Source: JANWLD01 sp036278875 (GTDB taxonomy: Bacteria > Patescibacteriota > Saccharimonadia > Saccharimonadales > 2-12-FULL-41-12). From it: a DNA stretch of 46,126 nucleotides. The notes below the pieces were generated by a model, which saw nothing but the letters and a program-made list of their open reading frames with translations, had not been told where the DNA came from and searched no databases. The first letter of the stretch is position 1. Every line of letters starts with the position of its first letter. Location of the stretch: positions 1 through 46,126 of the forward strand of contig DASUKF010000037.1 of the NCBI GenBank assembly GCA_036278875.1, in the 5' to 3' direction. The translations under genes and the position numbers were made by a program. This document shows, one piece after another, positions 1-7,260 of this stretch.

Positions 1-442
1 CTTTGGCCCTTAAGTGGCGGGTCAATTGCCTGGTGTCGACATCATATATTAATGGTACGTTCTGTTCTTTCAACCACTGCAGCAACGATTCGCGGGACAA
101 GGGATGGCTCCAGGCTTCTATATCCTCGGATACCACGACTCCTTTGGCATATATTTTGTCTGATTCCCAAGGCTCCCCGGGGACGCCGTAATTGCCTATC
201 AAAGGATACGTAAACGTCAGTATCTGCTCGGAATACGACGGATCAGTCAGTGATTCGACATATCCGGTCATGCCGGTGTTGAATACTACTTCCCCGGCGG
301 CTGAACCGCTCTGCCTGTGAGGAACTTTTCCAGCGAACTTCATGCCATCTTCAAGAATCAGGTACGCCTCTTCAGACTTTAAAAAATCGCCCGATGGGCG
401 ACCTTTGTCTACTACCTTGGATTTTTTTATCAATCTGCTCAC
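1..442 (-). CDS. carA: Carbamoyl-phosphate synthase small subunit, N-terminal part (cut by window edge)
   Basis: Glutaminase subunit that supplies ammonia to CarB for carbamoyl phosphate (pyrimidine and arginine synthesis). The minus frame is open from a GTG at 442 to the left edge, about 147 residues. It carries the CarA N-terminal hallmark VFNTGMTGYVESLTDPSYS followed by GNYGVPG and DTRQLTRHLR. The GTG is chosen because the family N-terminus begins about 15 residues before the first recognisable beta strand; a TTG four codons later is an alternative. No Shine-Dalgarno is visible. The GATase domain and any carB lie outside the window. Confidence 0.92.
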   Translation of the reverse strand, partial: MSRLIKKSKVVDKGRPSGDFLKSEEAYLILEDGMKFAGKVPHRQSGSAAGEVVFNTGMTGYVESLTDPSYSEQILTFTYPLIGNYGVPGEPWESDKIYAKGVVVSEDIEAWSHPLSRESLLQWLKEQNVPLIYDVDTRQLTRHLRAK

Positions 443-459
443 ACTTCGATATACACTAA

Positions 460-478
460 CAAGCAAACGTTTTGCTTG
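460..478 (-). terminator. Perfect 8-bp hairpin between the membrane-protein gene and carA
   Basis: CAAGCAAA and TTTGCTTG pair perfectly around a 3-nt CGT loop. It lies just after the stop of the gene at 507-902 and 18 nt before the carA start. There is no U-run on the minus strand, so it may be a weak terminator, a processing site or an operator for carA. Confidence 0.35.
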
Positions 479-506
479 CAAGTGCTTATTGTGCCCCGAA
501 AAGATT

Positions 507-902
507 TCAGGTTAGAAATCTGGACAGAGCTATAAGCACGGCTGTCGCTACTATGCTTATTTTTAGCGACCGGTTGAATAGTTTTGAAGCGTATGCCCTG
601 TCCTTTTTCCTGTTGGCACCGCTTATCACATCCTGGGTAAAGCCTACTTCACTGGCCATGTTGTATTTGCCGCTCCGGGCATAGCCGGTGCAGAATCCAT
701 GCTTGGACTCATTGAACCCGTGAACGGATATAAAAACAGGGACCAATACTATAAGGTAAAGCAATATCGGCACGTCAAAAAATGCCAGCATCATATAAAG
801 TGCCGTCCCGACTACGGCCGAGCCGTAACCGACTACCTTCCTGCGGTAGTTTATTTCCTCTTTACCGATATTGCATACGCCTGGTTTGTACTCTGAAGCC
901 AT
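507..902 (-). CDS. Small membrane protein with a CNIG / FCTGYA motif pair, function unknown
   Basis: A 131-residue protein with a short N-terminal cytosolic-type segment (YKPGVCNIGKEEINYRRK), a two-pass hydrophobic hairpin at about 23-60, a polar loop with GFCTGYARSGKYNM, and a C-terminal hydrophobic segment. The two cysteines are in short, specific-looking motifs, which suggests a metal, redox or disulfide role rather than a spacer protein. It starts 11 nt after the stop of the upstream repeat-protein gene, so the two are probably co-transcribed. A weak GAGGT lies 12-16 nt before the ATG. I do not recognise a named family. Confidence 0.75.
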   Translation of the reverse strand: MASEYKPGVCNIGKEEINYRRKVVGYGSAVVGTALYMMLAFFDVPILLYLIVLVPVFISVHGFNESKHGFCTGYARSGKYNMASEVGFTQDVISGANRKKDRAYASKLFNRSLKISIVATAVLIALSRFLT

Positions 903-913
903 CTTCGGAACAG

Positions 914-1483
914 TTACCTCTTTTCGTCGCTGCCTTTCAGCGCGGCTTCCACGACGTCCCGGGGCAATGATGCCGTAGACAACAGGGCGTTTCGTACGGT
1001 GTTGGCCGCATCGCCTCCTACGGAACTTGCCGCTGAGAGCGCACCTCCTATGGCCGCCTGGGCGGCTTCGGATGTATCGGCTCCTGCTTCTCCGGCTGCT
1101 TTTATGGCACCCTGTACTGCTGAAACCGCTGCGGCTCCAACGTCACCGCCTGTTTCCGCAGTAGCACTGATAGTTCCTTCTGCTGCCGCTCTTACGGCCT
1201 CAATTACATCGGTACCCACCTGACTGGCACCTTTGACTACGCCGCTCATCGTGTTGAAGGCGGTATCGGTCAATGAAGCGCCTACTTTGCCCGCACCCTT
1301 TACGGCTCCGTCGGCTACCGAAGCGATAGCTTCTATGGAACTTCCGCCGACTTCACCTGACGATTCTATGACATTGACGACCTGGTCCTTGACCGCGCCT
1401 GTCACGGCATCGAGTATATCGTCGACGCCTTCCACTGCCGCTACTATGGCGTCCGTGGTCTCGTTTATGATCTGTGCTAGCAT
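914..1483 (-). CDS. Alanine/glycine-rich protein of six tandem 22-residue amphipathic repeats
   Basis: The 189-residue protein has six consecutive repeats of exactly 22 residues (about 38-59, 60-81, 82-103, 104-125, 126-147, 148-169). Each has G at repeat position 9 in nearly all copies, small residues throughout, and G at the end of most. No cysteine, signal peptide or membrane span. A 22-mer (2 x 11) period is typical of amphipathic helices that lie on lipid or polymer surfaces, as in apolipoproteins and LEA proteins; a role as membrane- or envelope-coating protein is inference. The start at 1483 is chosen over longer in-frame starts because AAAGGAG sits 5 nt upstream. It probably forms an operon with the next gene. 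Confidence 0.8.
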   Translation of the reverse strand: MLAQIINETTDAIVAAVEGVDDILDAVTGAVKDQVVNVIESSGEVGGSSIEAIASVADGAVKGAGKVGASLTDTAFNTMSGVVKGASQVGTDVIEAVRAAAEGTISATAETGGDVGAAAVSAVQGAIKAAGEAGADTSEAAQAAIGGALSAASSVGGDAANTVRNALLSTASLPRDVVEAALKGSDEKR

Positions 1484-1560
1484 TGTTTCTCCTTTGAATG
1501 TGTTAATGCTTACACTGACACAATACCATATCGCAGTATTTATCCGGACTGGAAATGATT

Positions 1561-2016
1561 CTAAGCAACTGCAGCTTGCGAACTGTCTCGCGGGACGCCC
1601 AGGTCTGGAAGCCTGGCTATTACGCATCCTTCTATCTCAGGCTGCAGATTATAGAGTTGTGTAGCCTGTGTTACAACGAATCCCGCACTAAGCGATGTAC
1701 TTGTCTTATCATCAGGGTTTAAAGTTTCTCCCAGTCTTTCAACCCAGATTCTTTTTATCTCTTCACCTGCTTCTACCGCCTCTTCCCTGTCCAACGGAGG
1801 CTGCGCAAACAATTCGGTTATAGCTTTTTGCCCTTCTCCCTGGGAAAAAGTAGCTGTTACAGCTCTTCTGCCACGGGCAGCCAATACTTCTTCGATGGTA
1901 TCGTCCAGCAGGACTTCTGCCACATCTACGTCATCAGACAGCTTTTCTGCCGCCGGAAAGCTTATTTCCCCGACTTTTTCTCCGTAAGGGCGATGCCGGC
2001 CGTTAGTTTGAAACAT
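1561..2016 (-). CDS. Hypothetical acidic protein
   Basis: 151 residues, soluble, acidic, no recognised domain. The middle (about 35-105) is predicted helical with many Glu and Asp. No Shine-Dalgarno; a TTGACC and a TAAGGT spaced 17 nt lie 10 nt before the ATG, a leaderless-type arrangement seen at many genes here. A 14-bp perfect palindrome sits upstream of this promoter. Confidence 0.6.
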   Translation of the reverse strand: MFQTNGRHRPYGEKVGEISFPAAEKLSDDVDVAEVLLDDTIEEVLAARGRRAVTATFSQGEGQKAITELFAQPPLDREEAVEAGEEIKRIWVERLGETLNPDDKTSTSLSAGFVVTQATQLYNLQPEIEGCVIARLPDLGVPRDSSQAAVA

Positions 2017-2067
2017 AATTAAACTAACCTTACAACATCATAGCTAAAAGGTCAAGAAATTTTCAGT

Positions 2068-2081
2068 AGTATGGCCATACT
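2068..2081. promoter_or_regulatory. Perfect 14-bp palindrome, candidate operator
   Basis: AGTATGGCCATACT is its own reverse complement. It lies in the divergent promoter region between the hypothetical gene at 2016 and the GT2 gene at 2187, upstream of the minus-strand -35. Size and symmetry suit a dimeric regulator, but no regulator gene is adjacent. Confidence 0.4.
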
Positions 2082-2098
2082 TTACTTAGTTAAAAAAG

Positions 2099-2135
2099 AG
2101 CAAGTAAAAATGGTGTATTATGCAATGTACTTGCT
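2099..2135. repeat. 8-bp inverted repeat across the GT2 promoter -35
   Basis: AGCAAGTA (2099-2106) and TACTTGCT (2128-2135) are perfect inverted copies 21 nt apart. The right arm overlaps the -35 element TTGCTA, so a protein bound there would be expected to block or modulate the promoter. Confidence 0.4.
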
Positions 2136-2159
2136 AATCAATGTATAATCTGATATAAT
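2131..2159 (+). promoter_or_regulatory. Promoter of the GT2-chitinase operon
   Basis: TTGCTA, 17-nt spacer, TATAAT with TGA directly before it (extended -10). Expected transcription start near 2166, giving a leader of about 20 nt that carries the AAGGGG ribosome-binding site of the gene at 2187. Confidence 0.65.
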
Positions 2160-2186
2160 TAAACAATCGAAAAAGGGGCCTTTGTA

Positions 2187-4496
2187 ATGCCCCGGGAGAT
2201 GTTAACTCTAAATATGATATCCAAGTGGAGTAGAAAAAAACGCCAGTGGGGAGTAGAGCGAAGCGCTAAACCCCTACCTATATTGCATGAACGGCCTTCT
2301 GTACGAAAGATGACCTTCAGCAGGTTAGCGATTGTCACTACTATTACACTTTGGATCTTTTATGTTATTTCTACGGTTATTCGCCAATTGTTTGAGGGCC
2401 CTGAAACTTTCCGGTTTACCATGCAGGCTATCAGCTATGTCATAGTTGTTACATTTTTGACCTTTTCAGCCCTTATGTACTTGCTAGCTCGCCAAGGGGC
2501 CTTACAGCGTTTCAGCAAACACGTGCGTGTGCCGCGCGCGGAAATTGATAGATATTTTTCAAAGAAAAGACCTTCTATAACGGTTTTGATTCCGTCTTAT
2601 AGCGAAGAGCCTGCTGTTATCCGAAAAACTATTTTAAGCTCTGCCCTGCAGGAATACCCGGACCTAAAAGTCGTTTTATTACTAGATGATAATCCGCATC
2701 CTCAGGAGAAAGCGACAATGGATAAGCTCAATGTTTCCCGCGCGCTAGCGGCCGAAATTGCAGATTTATTGGAAGAACCGAGTGAAAGATTTAGTCTTGC
2801 CTTGTCTCGTTTTGAGCGCAGATACGGCGGTAATGCATATGTGACGGAAGGTGCCGTTGATGAACTTGCCGGGCACTTTGCATGGGCCGTAGCCTGGCTG
2901 AATACGCTTGCAGACAGAGAAAAGGTAGAAGACCATGTTGACACCTTTTTTGTAGAGCAGGTCTTGGGCGGGCTGGCAAAAGAGCTTAATCTTGTGAGAG
3001 AGGCATTATCGGCATCTACCAGTGAAGGGGCCCGTCTGCCCGCTGAAAGGGTTGCCCAGCTTTATCGTAGGCTGGCTTGGACGTTTAGTGCCGAGCTGGA
3101 TGTTTTTGAACGGAAGCGATACGCGTCACTTTCTCATGAATCTAATAAGGCCATGAACTTAAACTCTTATATAGGGCTTATGGGCGGAGCATATCGACAG
3201 CAGCCTACTCCGGACGGCTTGGTCCTTATGCCTATTAAAGGAAGCAGGCCTAACAGTAAAGATTTGGTGATACCGGACAGTGATTTTATCCTGACGCTTG
3301 ATGCCGACTCTATACTTTTGAGAGACTATTGCCTGCGTTTGGTTTATTTCCTAGGACAACCCGATAATGAACGGGTAGCCGTTACCCAAACGCCTTATTC
3401 GTCTTTTCGCGGAGCTGGTACGCGCATTGAGCGCTTAGCCGGTGCTACTACCGATATACAGCATATTCTCCACCAGGGGATGACCTATTACGGAGCAACC
3501 TTCTGGGTGGGTGCGAACGCGGTAATACGTAAACAGGCGCTTGAAGATGTAGCCGAGACCGAGTGGGTCGGAGGTTTTGAGATAAAAAGATACATTCAGG
3601 ACCGTACTGTTATTGAAGATACGGAGTCAAGCATTGACCTTACCTCCCATGGTTGGTCGCTAATCAACTATCCTGAACGTCTAAGCTATAGCGCTACTCC
3701 GCCGGATTTTGGCTCCCTTATAGTACAAAGGCGGCGTTGGGCCAACGGCGGATTGCTGATTTTACCTAAACTATGGAGGCAGGTACGGGCCCGAAAACAC
3801 AGGTCCGAGCTGGTATCGCGCGCCGAATTGCTTCTGCGTATAAATTATATGGCTTCTATAGCATGGGCTTGTTTCGGGTTAATCTTCTTACTTGCCTATC
3901 CCTATGACGGCCGGATTTTAAGCATGTTCGTGGTTCTTGCCGCACTCCCTTACTTCTTGGCCATGGCCAGCGATCTGAAATATTGCGGCTATAAGCGTAG
4001 CGACGTGCTACGTATCTATGGTTTTAACTTAATCTTGCTTCCTGTTAACCTTGCCGGTGTACTAAAGTCAATTCAGCAGGCGCTTAGTGGCAAAAAGATA
4101 CCTTTTGCCAGAACCCCCAAGGTGAAAAATCGTACTATTTCACCCTTGCCTTATGTTGTCAGCCCGCTCTTGATAGTCGGCTTTTCGCTGTTCACACTGT
4201 GGCGGGATGAGCTGGCACATAACTGGGAAAATGCGGCTTTTGCGAGTTTTAATGCTTTTGTCGCAACATGGGCAATAATCTCATACATAGGCATACGAAG
4301 CCTGATAACGGACTTCTGGAGAGGTATGACAAACTGGTTGTATGTTAAAGCAGAACCTAAAGACGCAAAGATATCTGCAAACGACAAAGCTAACCTGGAC
4401 TGGCGCACCGTTCTATATCATGGCGATTCCAAAGGGGAACTACCGTTTAGCGAACGTATGCGGGATTCCGTCGAGAAAGGCCAGGCACTGTTATGA
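2187..4496 (+). CDS. Membrane-bound family 2 glycosyltransferase, processive (cellulose/chitin/hyaluronan synthase type)
   Basis: 769 residues. Two N-terminal membrane spans (about 45-67, 78-100), then a GT-A domain starting SITVLIPSYSEEP, with LLLDDNPHP, the sugar-nucleotide and metal motif TLDADS (about 372), an ED pair in VIEDTESS, and the acceptor motif QRRRW typical of processive BcsA-like enzymes, then four or more C-terminal spans. A charged helical insert of about 170 residues splits the GT domain between the first Asp and DAD, which is unusual. The stop overlaps the following chitinase start by 4 nt, so the two are translationally coupled. AAGGGG sits before the ATG. The polymer made is not readable from sequence; the neighbouring chitin-binding and deacetylase genes suggest a beta-linked, perhaps N-acetylhexosamine, glycan. 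Confidence 0.9.
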   Translation: MPREMLTLNMISKWSRKKRQWGVERSAKPLPILHERPSVRKMTFSRLAIVTTITLWIFYVISTVIRQLFEGPETFRFTMQAISYVIVVTFLTFSALMYLLARQGALQRFSKHVRVPRAEIDRYFSKKRPSITVLIPSYSEEPAVIRKTILSSALQEYPDLKVVLLLDDNPHPQEKATMDKLNVSRALAAEIADLLEEPSERFSLALSRFERRYGGNAYVTEGAVDELAGHFAWAVAWLNTLADREKVEDHVDTFFVEQVLGGLAKELNLVREALSASTSEGARLPAERVAQLYRRLAWTFSAELDVFERKRYASLSHESNKAMNLNSYIGLMGGAYRQQPTPDGLVLMPIKGSRPNSKDLVIPDSDFILTLDADSILLRDYCLRLVYFLGQPDNERVAVTQTPYSSFRGAGTRIERLAGATTDIQHILHQGMTYYGATFWVGANAVIRKQALEDVAETEWVGGFEIKRYIQDRTVIEDTESSIDLTSHGWSLINYPERLSYSATPPDFGSLIVQRRRWANGGLLILPKLWRQVRARKHRSELVSRAELLLRINYMASIAWACFGLIFLLAYPYDGRILSMFVVLAALPYFLAMASDLKYCGYKRSDVLRIYGFNLILLPVNLAGVLKSIQQALSGKKIPFARTPKVKNRTISPLPYVVSPLLIVGFSLFTLWRDELAHNWENAAFASFNAFVATWAIISYIGIRSLITDFWRGMTNWLYVKAEPKDAKISANDKANLDWRTVLYHGDSKGELPFSERMRDSVEKGQALL

Positions 4497-6043
4497 GCTC
4501 AGCTTCACGCAGGCTGTCCCCCTGGCGGGTAATATTGGCTATCCTGATATTAACGGGTGTAGTTATTTCCAGCGGATTAGGCGTAAGACATTGGGTTGAA
4601 GATAGAAAAGGCGGAACATCTAACAAATCATGGTTTGCAAGCTATGTTGATGTTACAGCTACGCCGACTTTTGCGTTCGAGCAAATGGGGAAAACGGACA
4701 AGCGGGATGCAGTTCTTTCCTTCATCGTATCTTATTCTGCCGACCCTTGCACGCCTTCCTGGGGCGGTGTATACACTCTGGATCAGGCACGGGCATCGCT
4801 GGATCTGGATAGACGTATAGCCCGTCTTCAACAACAGGACGGCAGTATTGCAGTATCGTTCGGAGGAAGAGACCATTCGGAGCTAGCTGTAGAATGCACT
4901 GACGCGCATAAACTTTTAAATGCTTATAAGTCAGTAGTGGATAGATACAATATCGACACTATAGACCTGGATCTTGAAAATTCAGCCTTATCAAACCCAG
5001 ATATTGGCGAACGTCGCGCCAAGGCAATTGCACAACTCCAAGCGCAAAGCCGTAAATCTCATAAAAATCTGGCCGTTTGGGCGACCTTGGCCGTTACGCC
5101 GGATGGACTCAGCGAAGATGGCACTAGCGCCGTAGGCCAGCTTTTGAAAGAAGGGGTTGATCTGGCCGGAGTTAACATTATGACAATGGATTTCGGCTCG
5201 AGCAGAGCCAAAGGCCAATCTATGCTATCCGCATCTGAGAACGCCTTGGTCCAAGCTCACCGACAAATAAGTATCTTATATCAAAATTCCGGCACTCATC
5301 TAAACGATTCTACAGTTTGGTCTAAAATAGGTGTAACTCCTATGATTGGCCAGAATGATAATGCGAACGAGGTATTTAGCCTGGATGACGCAAAGGGCTT
5401 AAATAAATTCGCGCGTTCGCACAAAGTTAAAAGAATTTCAATGTGGTCGGGTAATCGAGACATAGCGTGCGGCAGTAATTACGTCAACCTAAAAGTCGTT
5501 TCTACATCCTGTAGCGGGGTTGAGCAATCCCAGGGTGAATTTGCCTCTACCCTAGGGGCCGGTATTGACGGGAATATTTCGCTTAGCTCAGGGCTGGTAA
5601 CCAATGCCGATCCGACCAAAGGCCAGGAACCGGATAATCCGGACACCAGCCCCTATCAAATATGGTCTGCTGAAGGTGCGTATCTTGAAGGCACCAAGGT
5701 AGTGTGGCACCACAATGTTTACCAGGCCAAATGGTGGACACAAGGTGATGTACCTGACAGTCCGGTTCTGCAGACCTGGCAAACCCCTTGGAAATTAATC
5801 GGTCCGGTTCTGGCCGGAGAAAAACCTATCCCCCAGCCTAAATTGCCGGATGGCACCTACCCGGACTGGTCAGGTTCAGCTAGTTATGATACCGGCCAGC
5901 GGGTGCTGTTCAAGGGCGTACCTTATCAGTCTAAATGGTGGAACAAGGGCAACAGCCCGGCTGCGGCATCTTCGAATGCCGATAGCTCTCCGTGGGTGCC
6001 TCTCACCCAGGAACAGGTCAATAAGGTGGTGCGAAAAAAATAG
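4493..6043 (+). CDS. GH18 chitinase-like protein with two C-terminal chitin-binding modules
   Basis: 516 residues. An N-terminal membrane anchor (about 13-33) is followed by a GH18-type barrel (about 45-340) with the catalytic signature DTIDLDLE, matching DxxDxDxE with the acid Glu last, and a downstream NIMTMDF strand. Two tandem carbohydrate-binding modules of the CBM5/12 type follow, each with the YQ[AS]KWW aromatic motif (AKWWTQG and SKWWNKG). The chain is anchored by its N-terminus, so the enzyme should face the outside. Start is fixed by the ATGA overlap with the GT2 gene. Inference: it trims or releases the polymer made by its partner, or attacks a host or competitor glycan. Confidence 0.88.
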   Translation: MSSASRRLSPWRVILAILILTGVVISSGLGVRHWVEDRKGGTSNKSWFASYVDVTATPTFAFEQMGKTDKRDAVLSFIVSYSADPCTPSWGGVYTLDQARASLDLDRRIARLQQQDGSIAVSFGGRDHSELAVECTDAHKLLNAYKSVVDRYNIDTIDLDLENSALSNPDIGERRAKAIAQLQAQSRKSHKNLAVWATLAVTPDGLSEDGTSAVGQLLKEGVDLAGVNIMTMDFGSSRAKGQSMLSASENALVQAHRQISILYQNSGTHLNDSTVWSKIGVTPMIGQNDNANEVFSLDDAKGLNKFARSHKVKRISMWSGNRDIACGSNYVNLKVVSTSCSGVEQSQGEFASTLGAGIDGNISLSSGLVTNADPTKGQEPDNPDTSPYQIWSAEGAYLEGTKVVWHHNVYQAKWWTQGDVPDSPVLQTWQTPWKLIGPVLAGEKPIPQPKLPDGTYPDWSGSASYDTGQRVLFKGVPYQSKWWNKGNSPAAASSNADSSPWVPLTQEQVNKVVRKK

Positions 6044-6113
6044 GCAGTATATTAAACAGTGTATTTGATACATTGTCATAAACTTATCATAGCGTAAGCA
6101 TTATATAATATAC

Positions 6114-6142
6114 TTTACATTAATGCAGATATTTTATATAAT
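6114..6142 (+). promoter_or_regulatory. Near-consensus promoter of the LPXTG mini-protein
   Basis: TTTACA, 17-nt spacer, TATAAT. This is among the best sigma-70-type matches in the window. Expected start near 6149, giving a leader of about 50 nt ending in AGGAGAG before the ATG at 6202. Confidence 0.7.
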
Positions 6143-6201
6143 ATATCCAAAGACAAAGAGAGCTTACAAATATAGTCAATGTAATAAATAAGGAGAGTGG
6201 T

Positions 6202-6366
6202 ATGTACGGAGGATTAGGTGCAGGTGCCGCGGCAACTGCAACAACGGGTGCCGTATTGACTCTGCCTAACACTGGCGGAAGCAACATTTTAATCAACCTG
6301 GCAATATCGGTCGGCGTAGGACTGCTTACCTGGGGTGTAGTTTACACTCGAGCCACAGCAAGATAG
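6202..6366 (+). CDS. 54-residue LPXTG-type sortase substrate
   Basis: The protein starts MYGGLGAGAAATATTGAVLT and then has, in order, LPNTGG (21-26), a hydrophobic stretch (about 30-47) and a tail with Arg at 50 and 54: a complete cell-wall sorting signal. Only 20 residues precede it, and these lack the charged start of a classical signal peptide. AGGAGAG lies 4 nt before the ATG and a strong promoter lies upstream. A class D/E-like sortase is encoded 2 kb away (8318-9085). After cleavage between Thr and Gly the exported piece would be only about 24 residues, so this may be an abundant surface peptide or pilin-like unit. It is too short for most gene finders. Confidence 0.8.
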   Translation: MYGGLGAGAAATATTGAVLTLPNTGGSNILINLAISVGVGLLTWGVVYTRATAR

Positions 6367-6378
6367 GACAGGTTATTG

Positions 6379-7260
6379 ATGAGTAGTCATAGAAGGCTAC
6401 TTTCCAAACTAAAGCGGGGGTTAGCCTCGCTTTTTGTTTGTTTGGTAGTCCTTATACCGTTATTTTCACTTGGCTGGTGGGTTAAGTATGTCTTTATCCA
6501 TACTGATACCCGCAAGGCCTACGCTCTTCCGAAATTCCAGCCCAGAAAAGTTGACGACTCTCCTCCCGAATTATTCAAAGAACCACTTATAAGCGTCACC
6601 TTTGATGACGGATGGGAGTCCGTATATACCGTTGCGGCTCCCCTGCTACAGAAATACGGCATCCATACAACCCAGTACATAATTAGCTCTACCTATAAAC
6701 AAAAAAATTATTTAAGCCAGAGCCAGATAGATTCGTTGCTTGCAAGCGGTCATGAAATCGGCTGTCATACGGTTACACACCCCGACCTGACAAGCCTATC
6801 CGATAGTGATTTATGGCAGGAATTAAACGGTTGCAAGACTACTTTAGAAAAAGAATACCATATAGTTCCGTTGGATTTTGCCAGCCCTTACGGGAGGTTC
6901 AATAAACGTACTATTTCCGAAATTAAGAAAGTTTTTGTCACACACAGAAATACTGAAGGAGATTTTATCGATGGAATTGATAATTACGATATAAATCTGA
7001 AACAAACTTTTGATCGATACAACATTATCAGTATTACCGTGCGCAGAGACACGCCCATATCCCAGCTCAAACAAGTTGTTGACTATACTGTAAAGCACAA
7101 AGGCTGGCTAGTATTTGATTATCATCAGGTTGACGAAGGTTCTTCCGTTTACGGCCTGGACAAAAAATCACTTGGCAAACAACTTGCCTATCTTTCCTCG
7201 ACTCCCGTAAAAATCGTAACCATACAGCAGGTATTAAATACATTGAAGGATAGCAAATGA
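6379..7260 (+). CDS. Membrane-anchored polysaccharide deacetylase (NodB domain)
   Basis: 293 residues. An N-terminal span (about 15-37) is followed by a CE4/NodB domain with motif 1 TFDDGW, motif 2 HTVTHPDL (HxxxH zinc site) and motif 3 ASPYGRF, ending with DYHQV. CE4 enzymes remove N- or O-acetyl groups from chitin, peptidoglycan or related glycans. The ATG at 6379 is preferred over the TTG just before it. An intrinsic-terminator-like hairpin lies within its first 20 codons. The stop overlaps the next gene by 4 nt. Confidence 0.88.
   Translation: MSSHRRLLSKLKRGLASLFVCLVVLIPLFSLGWWVKYVFIHTDTRKAYALPKFQPRKVDDSPPELFKEPLISVTFDDGWESVYTVAAPLLQKYGIHTTQYIISSTYKQKNYLSQSQIDSLLASGHEIGCHTVTHPDLTSLSDSDLWQELNGCKTTLEKEYHIVPLDFASPYGRFNKRTISEIKKVFVTHRNTEGDFIDGIDNYDINLKQTFDRYNIISITVRRDTPISQLKQVVDYTVKHKGWLVFDYHQVDEGSSVYGLDKKSLGKQLAYLSSTPVKIVTIQQVLNTLKDSK
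6411..6435 (+). terminator. Intragenic intrinsic terminator after the LPXTG mini-gene
   Basis: AAAGCGGGG pairs with CCTCGCTTT (one G-T pair) around a 5-nt loop and runs into TTTTTGTTTG. It sits 45 nt after the mini-gene stop, inside the start of the deacetylase reading frame. Expected effect: most transcripts from the strong 6114 promoter end here, with read-through feeding the deacetylase and GT2 genes. Confidence 0.65.

Noticed and set aside
1233..1664. Long plus-strand open frame opposite the 22-residue repeat gene
   Set aside because: It is the complement of a repetitive Ala/Gly-rich gene that has a good ribosome site; its product is low complexity and has no start signal.
6044..6113. 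Possible terminator after the chitinase gene (TGTAT/ATACA)
   Set aside because: Only five AT-rich pairs and no T-run.
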